In this document: positions 37,603 to 47,223 of the stretch, one piece after another
Layout of the letters: every line of letters begins with the position of its first letter
How positions within the stretch are numbered: position 1 is the first letter of the stretch
Assembly (NCBI RefSeq): GCF_000338295.1
Contig: NZ_ANMO01000074.1
Location: 1-58,446 of the forward strand
DNA length: 58,446 nucleotides
Source: Rhodopirellula europaea 6C
GTDB lineage: Bacteria > Planctomycetota > Planctomycetia > Pirellulales > Pirellulaceae
Direction: 5' to 3'
Translations under genes and position numbers: made by a program
Notes under the pieces: model-generated
What the model was told of the DNA's origin: nothing
The model's database searches: none
Seen by the model: the letters and a program-made list of their open reading frames with translations, nothing else

Positions 37603-38451
37603 TCATCGCTTCAGTTGGTCAAAGTAGGTCTTCCAATCCAAATGTTCACGTCCGGCGGCCTGGGCGAAGTGGCTTGGGTTGTCGACCGCACCATTGCGGA
37701 TCCCTTCGTAGATGCCCGCGATGATGTTCCCCATGAACTCACCCAGTTCAGCCGTTCGATCGTCGCGATATTCTTCGACTGACATCGATCGATACTTCAG
37801 ATCGGTTCCGAATGTTTCATTGAGGTAATTCGTCAACTGTTGCTGCGTGATCGCTTCGCCGTGCAAGTTGTAAGTTTGCCCGTCGTGTTTTGATTCCGTG
37901 AGCATTCTGGCATAAGCGTACGCGAGTTCGGACCGCGTTGTGTAGCCGCACTTTCCATCACCGGCGCAGTTGGCGACTTCGCCGCGCTGTTTGTATTGGT
38001 CGATGTAGTCGACGTCGGGCTCGATGTAGATGCCGTTGCGGCCAATCGCCCAATCAAGCCCACTGTCACGGACGTCTGTTTCGGTTTGGCGATTGCTCTG
38101 CACCACCGGTGTGAATGCGGTTTCTTCTTCGGCTCCTTGGATGCTGGTGTAAACAATCTTGCTCACACCAGCACTCTTGGCAGCTTCGATGACATTGCGA
38201 TGTTGCTCAATCCGTTTTTCGGGAGCATCCATGCCCGACACCAACAAGAGATGGTCGATGCCCTGAAGTGAGTTCTCCAGATCAACCGGCGAATTGTAAT
38301 CACCTGGACGAACTTCGATGCCGAGCGAGCTTGCTTTTTCGGGAGTCCGCGCCAAACCGATCACGTTGTCGCCGCCGACCAATTTGACCGAGGCTTCCAC
38401 GATGGCGGCACCCAGCTGACCGCTGGCGGAAGTGATTGCAATCTTCATCAT
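37603..38451 (-). CDS. NmrA/QorB-like NAD(P)H-binding oxidoreductase
   Basis: A 282-residue atypical short-chain reductase. The dinucleotide motif is ITSASGQLGAAI near the start. VDLENSLQGIDHLLLVSGMD, spanning the mid-Rossmann, and GRNGIYIE follow the QorB (NAD(P)H:quinone reductase 2) pattern. It follows the SDR gene by 41 nt, so they form an operon. A quinone or redox-stress role is plausible. Confidence 0.82.
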   Translation of the reverse strand: MMKIAITSASGQLGAAIVEASVKLVGGDNVIGLARTPEKASSLGIEVRPGDYNSPVDLENSLQGIDHLLLVSGMDAPEKRIEQHRNVIEAAKSAGVSKIVYTSIQGAEEETAFTPVVQSNRQTETDVRDSGLDWAIGRNGIYIEPDVDYIDQYKQRGEVANCAGDGKCGYTTRSELAYAYARMLTESKHDGQTYNLHGEAITQQQLTNYLNETFGTDLKYRSMSVEEYRDDRTAELGEFMGNIIAGIYEGIRNGAVDNPSHFAQAAGREHLDWKTYFDQLKR

Positions 38452-38492
38452 CGAGTTCCTAGTTGATGTCAGGAGTTGGGTGCACCGGAAGG

Positions 38493-39281
38493 TTAGGCGA
38501 TTGTCGGGACAATACCACCATCGCTTCGCAAAGCGGCACCGTTGATGGCCGACGCGAGCGGGCTGGCAACAAACGCGACGAGGCTCGCGATCTCATCTGG
38601 ATCGATGAGGCGTTGGATCAGCGATGTGGGGCGGTTCTCTGCCATGAATCGCTTTTCCGCCGACTCGTACGGTTCGTCCGGAAACAAATCGCCAACAAAC
38701 TTCTGAACACCCGGTGTCGCGGTCGAACCTGGCAAAACTGAATTCACCGTCACGTTGGTTCCTCGCGTCAGTTGAGCAAGGCTTCGCGAAAGAGTGAGTT
38801 GAGCGGTCTTGGTCATCGCGTAGTGAGCCATTTCTGGCGAAGGCACGATGGCCGATTCGCTGCTGATGAACACGATCCGTCCGGAATCTTGATCGAGCAT
38901 GCGTTTTAGATAGTGACGTGCCAATCGCACACCGCTCATCACGTTGATCTCAAAGATCTCGTTCCATTGGTCGTCGGTCAGGTCGAAGAAATCAACCGGC
39001 TCAAAGATACCGAGATTGTTGACGAGGATATCCACGTTGGGATGTTCATCGATCGTTTTCGCGATGCCTTCCGTGGTGCCGTTGTCGGCGACCAGTCCAA
39101 CCAGCTTCGCTTCCGGCAGTTCTTTCTGTATCTCATCGATTGCTTTTTGAACGCTCGAAGTGCTGCGAGCGTTGATGATCGTCGTGGCTCCTTCCGCCGC
39201 GATTTTCTTTGCGATTGCCATCCCGATGCCGCCTGAGGATGCGGTGACAAGTGCGGTCTTGTTGTTGAGTTTTAGATCCAT
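38493..39281 (-). CDS. SDR family oxidoreductase
   Basis: A 262-residue classical short-chain dehydrogenase. The cofactor motif is [17 protein letters not shown] is the NNAG-equivalent, Ser is in VFISSESA and the catalytic YAMTK is present. VRSDGG-like [11 protein letters not shown] ends the protein. ATG 39281 is chosen because the protein then begins [13 protein letters not shown]. It precedes the NmrA-like gene on the same strand. The substrate is unknown. Confidence 0.88.
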   Translation of the reverse strand: MDLKLNNKTALVTASSGGIGMAIAKKIAAEGATTIINARSTSSVQKAIDEIQKELPEAKLVGLVADNGTTEGIAKTIDEHPNVDILVNNLGIFEPVDFFDLTDDQWNEIFEINVMSGVRLARHYLKRMLDQDSGRIVFISSESAIVPSPEMAHYAMTKTAQLTLSRSLAQLTRGTNVTVNSVLPGSTATPGVQKFVGDLFPDEPYESAEKRFMAENRPTSLIQRLIDPDEIASLVAFVASPLASAINGAALRSDGGIVPTIA

Positions 39282-39528
39282 GATTCGTTGCTTCTTGTTT
39301 CTTTGCTTCAATGAAGTGAGCCGAGCTCACTGATGGGAGGGGAATGTCCGTTGCAGATCGGACTCCGCAACGAGCATTCACGATGCGGCGATGCGCGTTG
39401 CAGCAATCGAAGCGTTGCAGCGGTTGAATCTGTGCGAAGCAAACACGATGCCGCGAAGATTGGTCCGCCGGTTTGGATGAGCCATGCGTCCGCCGGGCTT
39501 TTCCGCGGAGGCCTATCCGTTAGCGCAC

Positions 39529-39574
39529 AAAAAAAGCCTGGTCGTCAAATCTTGCGATTCAAAAACCAGGCTTT
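39529..39574 (-). terminator. Intrinsic terminator of tmRNA gene
   Basis: On the minus strand AAAGCCTGG (39574-39566) pairs with CCAGGCTTT (39541-39533), followed by a run of T (to 39529). The loop is about 24 nt. It begins 4 nt after the tmRNA 3' end. Confidence 0.85.
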
Positions 39575-39578
39575 GAAG

Positions 39579-39955
<377 letters not shown>

Positions 39956-40066
39956 TTACTTCTTCATCAGACGTTCATTCTACCCGATTGGTTCACTCTT
40001 CGTCGTGGGGTTTGTCGTGATTTCCAACATGATTTGTTCATAAAACGCTGGAATTCGCCGGCAAAA

Positions 40067-40684
40067 TCAACGCTGCAACGCTATGTCGACCAATGACGAC
40101 AATCCGCCACTTTGGCTCTCACGGACGACCAAGCGGTCACCAGCACGCAGTGCGTAGTCGGATTCGGGGCGAACGTCCCCGGCACCGCGTTCAGCAAATT
40201 GGACTTCCATGCGATGGCCTTCGACTGAATCGGTTGAATGACGATAGAGCACCGCTTCCATGCGTCCGAAACGCTTGTCGACACCGGTTTGCTTGAGCAG
40301 CGTGCTGACGAAAACGGATGGGCCCTGCGGGTTCGCGCCCGAAGCCGGTGGCAACGGAAGCACGCGAACGGGCGTTTGGTCGCCGACAATCTGCAACACG
40401 ATCGAGGAGTTCGCTTTGGCTTCGCGAACTTTGTGATAGACCTCTTCGTTGAATGTTCCGGTCGTCATCATCGCTCCGGAACCGACCGTGTCGAAACGCG
40501 ATTCTGGATCACTGCCACCGGGCGCCAACCCACTCATTTCGCTGAGTTTGGGTGGTTTCATGCTGGGCATCTTCAGTGCGCTGAGCTGCAGCGGAGCACA
40601 TCCACCCGCGACGACGGATAGGGCTGCCACAACACAGGTGAGAAGCAGGGTTCCGCTCAGTTTTTGTTGGGTGGGGCGTGTCAT
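40067..40684 (-). CDS. Putative lipoprotein
   Basis: A 205-residue protein with a lipoprotein signal (VVAGGC, Cys at about residue 29), followed by a Pro/Met-rich stretch (KMPSMKPPKL). The C-terminal part includes LRAGDRLVVRE, reminiscent of SLBB-like or polysaccharide-export segments. I do not recognise the family. It lies upstream of the tmRNA gene on the same strand. Confidence 0.6.
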   Translation of the reverse strand: MTRPTQQKLSGTLLLTCVVAALSVVAGGCAPLQLSALKMPSMKPPKLSEMSGLAPGGSDPESRFDTVGSGAMMTTGTFNEEVYHKVREAKANSSIVLQIVGDQTPVRVLPLPPASGANPQGPSVFVSTLLKQTGVDKRFGRMEAVLYRHSTDSVEGHRMEVQFAERGAGDVRPESDYALRAGDRLVVRESQSGGLSSLVDIALQR

Positions 40685-41023
40685 GGTGGGAAGGCTTCGT
40701 CAGGCGAAGAATGACCTTGAGGGTCGCGGAAATTAGATCGTCTGGGAAGATAATCGGCCTGCCTGCGAAGTTTCTTGAGCAATCTTTGAACATTTCCTCA
40801 ACCCAATCAAATTGAAGTCAACGCCCATCTCACCGGGCTGACACGTGCAAAACTGTTGGCAGACACACGAAAAAGCGGGACCATCTGAATCCAATCCAAC
40901 GGTTATCTCGCGCCACCATCGCGGATCGTGTTTGTCCGCGGAGTGCAACTGGGGTGGCAAACGATCCTGGGGCTCTGGTATCGAAAATCCTCTCGAATCG
41001 CTTCCTCCCAGGAGTCTTCTCTT
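40685..41023. other. Intergenic region
   Basis: Divergent spacer between the lipoprotein and DUF4332 genes. I see no gene and no clear promoter or hairpin. GGAG at 41011-41014 lies 9 nt before the ATG at 41024. Confidence 0.45.
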
Positions 41024-41764
41024 ATGTTCGAGTTTTTGAAACGCTTTCCTCTGCGTCGTCGGTCTCCCATCTCGCCGACTCCTTTGACTCATGGCGGCGA
41101 TTCGTCCCGCGATGTCGTGCTGAGACTGCAGCTTCCGCCGGCTGCCGATGAGCTTGCCGCTGCTGTTCAATCCACCGCCGCTGCACCATCCGTCGCGATG
41201 GCCAACGCTGTCGAAACCCGATTGGCGTCCGGCACGATCCAGGCTCAGCCCGTTCCCAATAAGGCGACCACCAACCGGCCGTCTCGAGTGCGAAGCAGTC
41301 ACCGCGAACGCATTTTTGCAATGCGGATCGAACACTTGCAGATCTGCAATGAGAAACGAGTTCGATTGTTGGCGAAAGTCGGTGTCGTGACCGCCGGCGA
41401 TTTGGCTTGCTGCAATCCAGAACAAATTTCGCGTCAGTACAAATCGCCTGGACGAGCCCTTCGTTCGATCAAGCGACTTCGGGCTGCGGTTCGTTTGGCC
41501 GTTGCCATCGATGGCATGATGCCTCGTGATGCGCTGATTTTGGTCGCGATTCATCGCCGCAGCGTCGCATCATTGGCTCGCGAATCGGCGGCTGTTTTGC
41601 ATCGCGATTTGGAACGATTCTCACTGAGCAGTCGTGGTCAGCGATTGGTCGGACACCGGGGCGTTCCGAGTTTGCGCCGGGTGAAGAGTTGGGTCGGGCA
41701 GTGCGAGCAACTGGTTGCTCATTGGATTCAAAACCATCCCGCCGAAACGCAAGTTGCCGCCTAA
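41024..41764 (+). CDS. DUF4332 domain protein
   Basis: A 246-residue basic protein. The conserved part starts near residue 100 (MRIEHLQICNEKRVRLLAKVG). It contains helix-hairpin-helix-like repeats (VGVVTAGDLACCNPEQIS), as in planctomycete DUF4332 proteins. The N-terminal 100 residues are low-complexity and Arg/Pro-rich. DNA or RNA binding is plausible. The frame is open from 40928, but ATG 41024 is preferred with GGAG upstream. Confidence 0.72.
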   Translation: MFEFLKRFPLRRRSPISPTPLTHGGDSSRDVVLRLQLPPAADELAAAVQSTAAAPSVAMANAVETRLASGTIQAQPVPNKATTNRPSRVRSSHRERIFAMRIEHLQICNEKRVRLLAKVGVVTAGDLACCNPEQISRQYKSPGRALRSIKRLRAAVRLAVAIDGMMPRDALILVAIHRRSVASLARESAAVLHRDLERFSLSSRGQRLVGHRGVPSLRRVKSWVGQCEQLVAHWIQNHPAETQVAA

Positions 41765-41794
41765 CGGCAATTGGTTTTCGAGGCACTCGCTACG

Positions 41795-42904
41795 TCACTG
41801 CATCTTCAACACCGGCAATCGGCCTCTCGTGTCGATTCGATTGCGAATCGATTCCGGTGTGGCGTCGGCGGGCCGAGGCCGGTCACTTGGTTTCACCTCA
41901 GGCGGCACATAGCGGTCGCCCTGCCGTGAATCGCGACGTTCAAATTCTGCTTCGATTTCTCGGCGGATGTTCTGTTTGTCCGCGCACCATTTGGGTTCGA
42001 TCAGATAATTCGGAGGTGCGTCTCCGCTGACTCGTTCCACGATCACTTCCGGTGGAACGAGTTCCAAGAAGTCGACCACGGTACGGACGTAGTCTTCTCG
42101 CCGCATCATTTCGACTTTGCCGGCCAAGACCTCTTCGCCGAGTGGTGTGCCGCGAACGCTGTACAGGTTGTGAAGCTTGATCGCATCAAAACCTAAGCGA
42201 CCGATCTCGACGGCTGATTCCATCATCATCGCGTGGTCTTCGCGAGGAACACCCAAGATGATGTGCGAGCAGCATTCGAAGCCGCGATCGCGTGCTCGAT
42301 CAATCGCGTTGATCATGTCCGCGTGGGTGTGGGCTCGATTCATCCAAACCAAAGACTCATCGTGAACGGTTTGCATACCAAATTCGAGCGACACGTCGTG
42401 GTCAACCGCGAGTTCTTGCAGGAGATCGAGAACGCTATCGGGAACACAATCGGGACGCGTGCCAACAGCCAGTCCCACGATTCGATCGTCCGAGTTCAGC
42501 GCGAGATCATAGATCTCTCGCAATTGATCGATGGGGGCGTAGGTGTTGGTGGCTGGTTGGAAATACGCGATGTAACCGCGGACATCGCTGTATCGCTTTT
42601 GAACTCGCCCAATCTGTTCGGTCAATTGATCCGCGACTCGCTGCAATCGAATGCGTCGCGATGGGCTGAAGGATCGGTTGTCGCAGAAATTGCATCCTCC
42701 CGTCGTGACCGCGCCGTCGACGTTGGGGCACGTGAACCCGGCGTCGATGCTGACCCGCTGAATTCGCCCGCCATGACGTCGGCGCAGAGCCTTCCCGAAC
42801 GCGTTGAATCGCGCACCTTCGGCTTGCCAGGCCAACCGAGATCGATCGGGAGTGGTGGCCGAGACGGGATCAGAACCAGCGGAGTGGTCGGTGGAGGATT
42901 GCAT
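41795..42904 (-). CDS. YhcC-type radical SAM protein (TIGR01212)
   Basis: A 369-residue radical SAM protein. The Fe-S cluster Cys are in GFTCPN...GGCNFCDN, with a long first spacing as in YhcC. YIAYFQPATNTYAP, GTRPDC, LEFGMQTVHDESL and KLHNLYSVRGTPL are family hallmarks. The frame is open to 43045. ATG 42904 is preferred because the earlier part is basic and unlike the family. YhcC function is unknown; an rRNA or tRNA modification role has been suggested for relatives. Convergent with the DUF4332 gene. Confidence 0.85.
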   Translation of the reverse strand: MQSSTDHSAGSDPVSATTPDRSRLAWQAEGARFNAFGKALRRRHGGRIQRVSIDAGFTCPNVDGAVTTGGCNFCDNRSFSPSRRIRLQRVADQLTEQIGRVQKRYSDVRGYIAYFQPATNTYAPIDQLREIYDLALNSDDRIVGLAVGTRPDCVPDSVLDLLQELAVDHDVSLEFGMQTVHDESLVWMNRAHTHADMINAIDRARDRGFECCSHIILGVPREDHAMMMESAVEIGRLGFDAIKLHNLYSVRGTPLGEEVLAGKVEMMRREDYVRTVVDFLELVPPEVIVERVSGDAPPNYLIEPKWCADKQNIRREIEAEFERRDSRQGDRYVPPEVKPSDRPRPADATPESIRNRIDTRGRLPVLKMQ

Positions 42905-43186
42905 CGGCGAATTGTACCGCGGCAACGATCGAAACCAACCGGCAACGCGGCGGCGGAAAGATGGACGCCGCGAGCCAGCCATGACCGTCCCGCCGACAAT
43001 TGGGACTCTTTCGACAGATTTCCGCGATCCTTCTGATCGGAACAAGCGTCAAAATGGGTAGAAAGGGCCACGGATTGTCTTCGAACGATCCCCGGCGGGG
43101 GGTGCGAAGTCTGGCCTGACGCTCATCCCGAGAATACAATGGAGCGTTTCTAGTCATCATCCCCATCTTTGAAACTCAACGCCACT

Positions 43187-43642
43187 ATGAGTGCTGAAGA
43201 CGCCCCTCGATTCGCTGGCGCATTCGGACAACTGACGCCTTTGGGCGGCGGCGATCCGATTCCACTGATCAAAGACAAACTCTTGATCGGTCGGCGGCGA
43301 CACTGTGATATCTGCTTGGACTTCTCGAACGTGTCCAGTCAACATTGCCGAATGACCCTGGAACAGGGCTATTGGTTCATTCGTGATTTGAACAGTCGCA
43401 ACGGAACCAAGGTCGACGGTCGTGGGATCATGCGGAAACGTGCCGATCCCAATTGCAAAATCTCGATTGCCAAACACCACTACACGCTGGAGTACGAACC
43501 GCAGTTGTTGGGCGCCTACGGCCCGCCGCCAGCGGATGACGACTACATCGAAGAGGTCATGAAGAGCTCGCTGATGGATCGTGCCGGCATCAGTCGGCGA
43601 GATCCCAAGAAGGGCTTCTTCAACCGGAAATCAGAAGACTGA
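43187..43642 (+). CDS. FHA domain protein
   Basis: A 151-residue protein made almost entirely of a forkhead-associated domain that binds phosphothreonine. Key residues are LLIGRRRHCDI (Gly-Arg), SSQHCRM (Ser, His) and DLNSRNGTKVDG (Asn, Arg-Asn-Gly-Thr). The C-terminal 40 residues form a charged tail. A Ser/Thr kinase such as the one at 11283 could be an upstream partner, but they are not adjacent. A TTG at 43169 is an alternative start. Confidence 0.85.
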   Translation: MSAEDAPRFAGAFGQLTPLGGGDPIPLIKDKLLIGRRRHCDICLDFSNVSSQHCRMTLEQGYWFIRDLNSRNGTKVDGRGIMRKRADPNCKISIAKHHYTLEYEPQLLGAYGPPPADDDYIEEVMKSSLMDRAGISRRDPKKGFFNRKSED

Positions 43643-43713
43643 TTGGCCGTCTCGGTTCAGCACTGCTCGGCGATCGTCGAGCGGTCAGGATCCTTTGGAC
43701 AATTCCAAAACGA

Positions 43714-43752
43714 AAAACGGCACGTGCGGGAAATTCTCGCACGTGCCTTTTT
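43714..43752. terminator. Bidirectional intrinsic terminator
   Basis: GGCACGTGCG (43719-43728) pairs perfectly with CGCACGTGCC (43738-43747). Five T follow on the plus side and five A precede on the other side. It lies between the convergent FHA and thioredoxin genes and can serve both. Confidence 0.9.
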
Positions 43753-43812
43753 CGATGATTCACTTTATCGTTTGGAATTTGCCTTGTTGGCTTTCCCAAA
43801 ACGGTGTCCTGA

Positions 43813-44268
43813 TTAACCGCGACCCAAGGTGGCGGTGACTCGTTTGATCAACGAGCGGACTGGTTGAACGGGTTGGTAGCCGGTCAATTTGCGTCGGCTC
43901 CAACGCCCGTCTTCGGTTTTGCTGTAGAGGATGATTTGCGGAATCATCTTCTCGTTTTCCATCAACGTCTTAGCCAGTTCTGGTTCCGCGTCGCGGTCGA
44001 CCAGGGCAACACTGACTCCGTCGAGTTCTCCGCTGTTCTGCATATTCGCGATGGTTGTTTTCTTCAACGTTTCGCAAGCGGGGCACCACGGCGCACCGAC
44101 CACGACCATCAGAGGCTTGTCTTCCTCCACCGATTTTTTGTAGGCGAGTGTGTAGTTCTGGTCGGGCGTCTGAGTCGACGCCTGGTGGGTGTTGGGCGTA
44201 ACGGAGCCGCTGGGCGCCATTGCGATAGTAAGACCCAAGAACAGTGACAGCATTCCAAGCTTCCTCAT
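43813..44268 (-). CDS. Exported thioredoxin-like protein
   Basis: A 151-residue thioredoxin-fold protein with an N-terminal hydrophobic leader (about 1-19), so it acts in the periplasm or on the outer face. The active site is APWCPACETL (Cys62, Cys65). The cis-Pro lies in MIPQIILY. It may reduce or isomerise disulfides in exported proteins. The frame is open to 44310; ATG 44268 opens the leader. It shares the bidirectional terminator with the FHA gene. Confidence 0.85.
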   Translation of the reverse strand: MRKLGMLSLFLGLTIAMAPSGSVTPNTHQASTQTPDQNYTLAYKKSVEEDKPLMVVVGAPWCPACETLKKTTIANMQNSGELDGVSVALVDRDAEPELAKTLMENEKMIPQIILYSKTEDGRWSRRKLTGYQPVQPVRSLIKRVTATLGRG

Positions 44269-45034
44269 ACAACGTGTGAAGCGTCGACGGTTGCGGCAAC
44301 ATGCCGGCATTCGAGCTGGGCGACCGATTGACTGACCGCCTCAGAATCCTGAGGGCTGCAGATCATCCGCAAACCACGTCCTAGCTCAAGAAAAGTTCGA
44401 TGAGTGGTACCGCCGAAACGCTTGTGCTGCGAAGCACGCCAAACCGTTTTCGAGTTCCTCTCGAAGGCAACAGCGAGTCCGCGTAAACGCTGAAAGTCGG
44501 CTCCAGTCGATAACTTCCTGATCGACGATGGAAATGACCTTGGCCCGAAAGGAAAACGTCCGACTCAGTTCGCTACCCACCAAGGGGGGGTAGCCAAACT
44601 GTGCCGATCGCGTTGACCGGACAGGCTGGGCGGGATTCTAGGACTGCAGCAAATGCGTGCAAGTATCCGCACCAGTGTTTTGCGAATTTCGCATTAATGT
44701 ACGCTGGGGCACCGCTAACTGGTGGCTAAATGGGCGGGAAGCTGCCCTTGGGGTGTCAAGATGGGTAAGCCTGCTCGAGTCTCCATGAAGAATTGGCCAG
44801 ACAAACGCGAAATTCTTGCTGGCGAGCTGCCGCTCGACCGGCGTCGGTGGATTCTGGAAGTCTCGTTCGCTCTGTTCGTTAAAGCATCAAATTTGCTGGT
44901 TGGGTTGCCTGCTTTTCGCCTTTCGCGGGTTGAGAAACGGAGTGAATGCTGGCAAAGTTCTTCGGCGTTCCGCCCGCTTCTTTCGATTTCGTGGCTCTGT
45001 CTGTCGATCGAGCACGTCTCTCTCAATTGCAAAC
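44269..45034. other. Intergenic region with a perfect palindrome
   Basis: I see no supported gene. Small frames in this stretch overlap each other and match nothing known. A perfect 13-bp palindrome TGCGAATTTCGCA lies at 44681-44693, directly before TAATGT. It could be an operator over a -10 element. The palindrome is about 340 nt upstream of the next gene. Confidence 0.45.
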
Positions 45035-45772
45035 ATGTCCATGCAACCGCCTTCCGTTCCGGCCGTTCCTCCCGATCACCCCGGCCTCGAGGCATTGCTT
45101 CGGCGGATGGGCGAAGCGGTCGGGATCATGGACGACACCGTGTTTGAGAACGACAAGTTCGTCGGCTTCTTCCAGTCGTTTCGTCCCGATGGAAACGGTT
45201 TGGATGGTGTGTTCGACCAGCTCGAATGCGGCGAAGAGTTGCGTGAGCGACTGAGCCACTTGTTTGAAGTCGCCGGAGATGACCGGAGGCCTCAGGGCGG
45301 CCGAGATGCCTTTTTCCTGGTTCGTTCGCCCACGCCAATCGATCCGGCGGTGGTGGAATCCAAAGCGGTTGATTGGGTCGAACGAGTGACCGAGTTGGCG
45401 GAGAAGCTTGGTCATCCAGAAGCGGCTGAGCGCTTGCGCGGCATCACCAAACATCGGGTGCTGGAAGGCATCCCGCCGAAACATCCCAAGCAGGACCATG
45501 AGAAGACCAATCTGCTGAAAACGTTCCAGGACGTTGTCGAGAAGTTGGTCACCGACATCGCGATCCCAGATCCGTTTGCGGAAACGCTCCGTGCTCCGTA
45601 CTACTTTGTCAGCTGTGACGCGGGAGTCCGTGATCACTTGATGTGGCCGCTGTATCGCGATCATGTCGACGTGGAAGAACCGTTTCAGCCGTACTTTGAC
45701 CTGTGGTCGCATGGCGTGAAATTTCGCGTCTACCAAGAAAATCAGGTTGATTGGTACATGCCACGTCTATAG
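45035..45772 (+). CDS. Hypothetical protein
   Basis: A 245-residue acidic cytoplasmic-type protein with no signal peptide or membrane segment. I do not recognise a domain. It is rich in Glu/Asp and His near residues 145-165 (KHPKQDHEK). The frame is open upstream to 44816, but that part looks unrelated. ATGs at 45035 and 45041 are both possible. Its stop lies 8 nt before the O-antigen ligase-like gene, so they are probably co-transcribed. Confidence 0.6.
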   Translation: MSMQPPSVPAVPPDHPGLEALLRRMGEAVGIMDDTVFENDKFVGFFQSFRPDGNGLDGVFDQLECGEELRERLSHLFEVAGDDRRPQGGRDAFFLVRSPTPIDPAVVESKAVDWVERVTELAEKLGHPEAAERLRGITKHRVLEGIPPKHPKQDHEKTNLLKTFQDVVEKLVTDIAIPDPFAETLRAPYYFVSCDAGVRDHLMWPLYRDHVDVEEPFQPYFDLWSHGVKFRVYQENQVDWYMPRL

Positions 45773-45780
45773 TGGGCCTG

Positions 45781-47223
45781 ATGTCCTCTTCGCCTCCTCA
45801 GCCAACGTTTTCGAGCACCGATTCTTCGGGGCCCGACGCGGTCGTCGTTTCCTACGATGCGACGGAAGCAGACGCATTTTTGGACGGCAACTATCCAGAC
45901 GGCGATCGCGAGCGGATCGACGAATCGGAACCTCCATTGTCCGGCGGTCCTGAAGCCGCATCTGGCGGAGGAGGCTTGGTCACCACGATTGTTTTCGTGC
46001 TCGTGATGCTGGCGATGTTCATTAATCCGATCGAACCCAAAACCAGCGCGGAATTCGATCGCGCAACCAGCAGTCTGAACGTGCTGACGCTTGCGAAGCT
46101 TGCCCTCGCGGCGGCGGCGACTGGGTTGGGAGGAATCGCGGTGCTGCTCAGTCCGCGAACGCGTCAATTGCTCGGCAGCCTTCCCGGAATTGGGTTGCTC
46201 GCTTTGGCGGGGCTATTCTGCGCCACCAGTCTATTCGCCATCGAAAGCAACGCGATGATCAGTCGCGCATCGGCGATGATCTTTGTCGGCTATTTGTTGT
46301 TCACTGCGATGGCACTGGCAACGCTCGGGCCGCGAAAATTATTGGCGGCCATCGTGGCGGGAACATCGTTGTACATGTTGGTGACGTGGGGGCTGTTTGT
46401 TCTCGTTCCTGAAATGGGCACGTTCGAGGAATACATCAGTGCGACCGAAACGGTGCGCCGGATGGGAGGCACCGGTCACCCCAACAACATCGCAAAGACA
46501 GCGATCGCAATCGTGCTGGTTGGTGTGGCGATGTACCTGGGACGCACCGACACTTTGATCTCGGTTGGAGTCCGCGGACCGTGGCAGCGATTGGTGCTGA
46601 TCGCGATCATGATTCTGGCAGCAGCGACCGTTGTCGCGACGCTCAGCCGGACTGCCATGCTCGCGGGGATGGCCGCCGGAGGTATTCTGCTGATCGACCG
46701 GCTTTATGGGCGAGGTGGATTGGCACTTGGAATCATCGGAATCGCTTCGGCCGCGACGCTTGTACTCGCAATCTCATTGGTCACCGGTGAGGGGCCGTTT
46801 TCTGAATCCGCGGTCAGTGCGGTCACCAAGAGTGGCGACGTTGAAGAGCTCACATCACTGACCGGTCGAACAACGATTTGGGAAGAAGCAATCAGCTTCA
46901 TCGTCAAGCGACCGCTGACCGGTTACGGAATGGACAGTGCCGCCAGCGTGATGAGCCGTGAAGCGACCGGGACTCACAACTTGTTGTTGCACGTCACTTT
47001 TTCGGCCGGCGTTGTTGCCTGCTTGGTGATGGTGTTGATGCTCGGATGGTCGCTCGTATTCGGAGCGACATCTTCCAATGAATGGATTCGAACTGTGCTG
47101 ACCTATGTCCTGGTTTCAGGACTGGTCGAAGACACGATCATCGAATCCTTTCCAACCACGCTGACTGTCCTTTGGATGGCCGCGTTGTTGGCGCCCGCCT
47201 TAGCCAGTCGTCCCAAGCCCTGA
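45781..47223 (+). CDS. O-antigen ligase/polymerase-like membrane protein
   Basis: A 480-residue polytopic membrane protein. After a 70-residue acidic cytoplasmic tail come about ten or more hydrophobic segments. The Wzy_C/WaaL-type signature region includes GGTGHPNNIAKTA, SLTGRTTIWEEA and RPLTGYG near the C-terminal third. It is likely involved in ligating or polymerising surface polysaccharide. The last 24 bp overlap the 3' end of the convergent PEP carboxylase gene. An ORF start at 45751 is less likely than ATG 45781. Confidence 0.82.
   Translation: MSSSPPQPTFSSTDSSGPDAVVVSYDATEADAFLDGNYPDGDRERIDESEPPLSGGPEAASGGGGLVTTIVFVLVMLAMFINPIEPKTSAEFDRATSSLNVLTLAKLALAAAATGLGGIAVLLSPRTRQLLGSLPGIGLLALAGLFCATSLFAIESNAMISRASAMIFVGYLLFTAMALATLGPRKLLAAIVAGTSLYMLVTWGLFVLVPEMGTFEEYISATETVRRMGGTGHPNNIAKTAIAIVLVGVAMYLGRTDTLISVGVRGPWQRLVLIAIMILAAATVVATLSRTAMLAGMAAGGILLIDRLYGRGGLALGIIGIASAATLVLAISLVTGEGPFSESAVSAVTKSGDVEELTSLTGRTTIWEEAISFIVKRPLTGYGMDSAASVMSREATGTHNLLLHVTFSAGVVACLVMVLMLGWSLVFGATSSNEWIRTVLTYVLVSGLVEDTIIESFPTTLTVLWMAALLAPALASRPKP

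Noticed and set aside
40733-41554. 273-codon minus-strand frame
   Set aside because: It is antisense to the DUF4332 gene and crosses its promoter region, with no family resemblance.
42233-43036. 267-codon plus-strand frame
   Set aside because: It is antisense to the YhcC-type gene, whose radical SAM motif is convincing.
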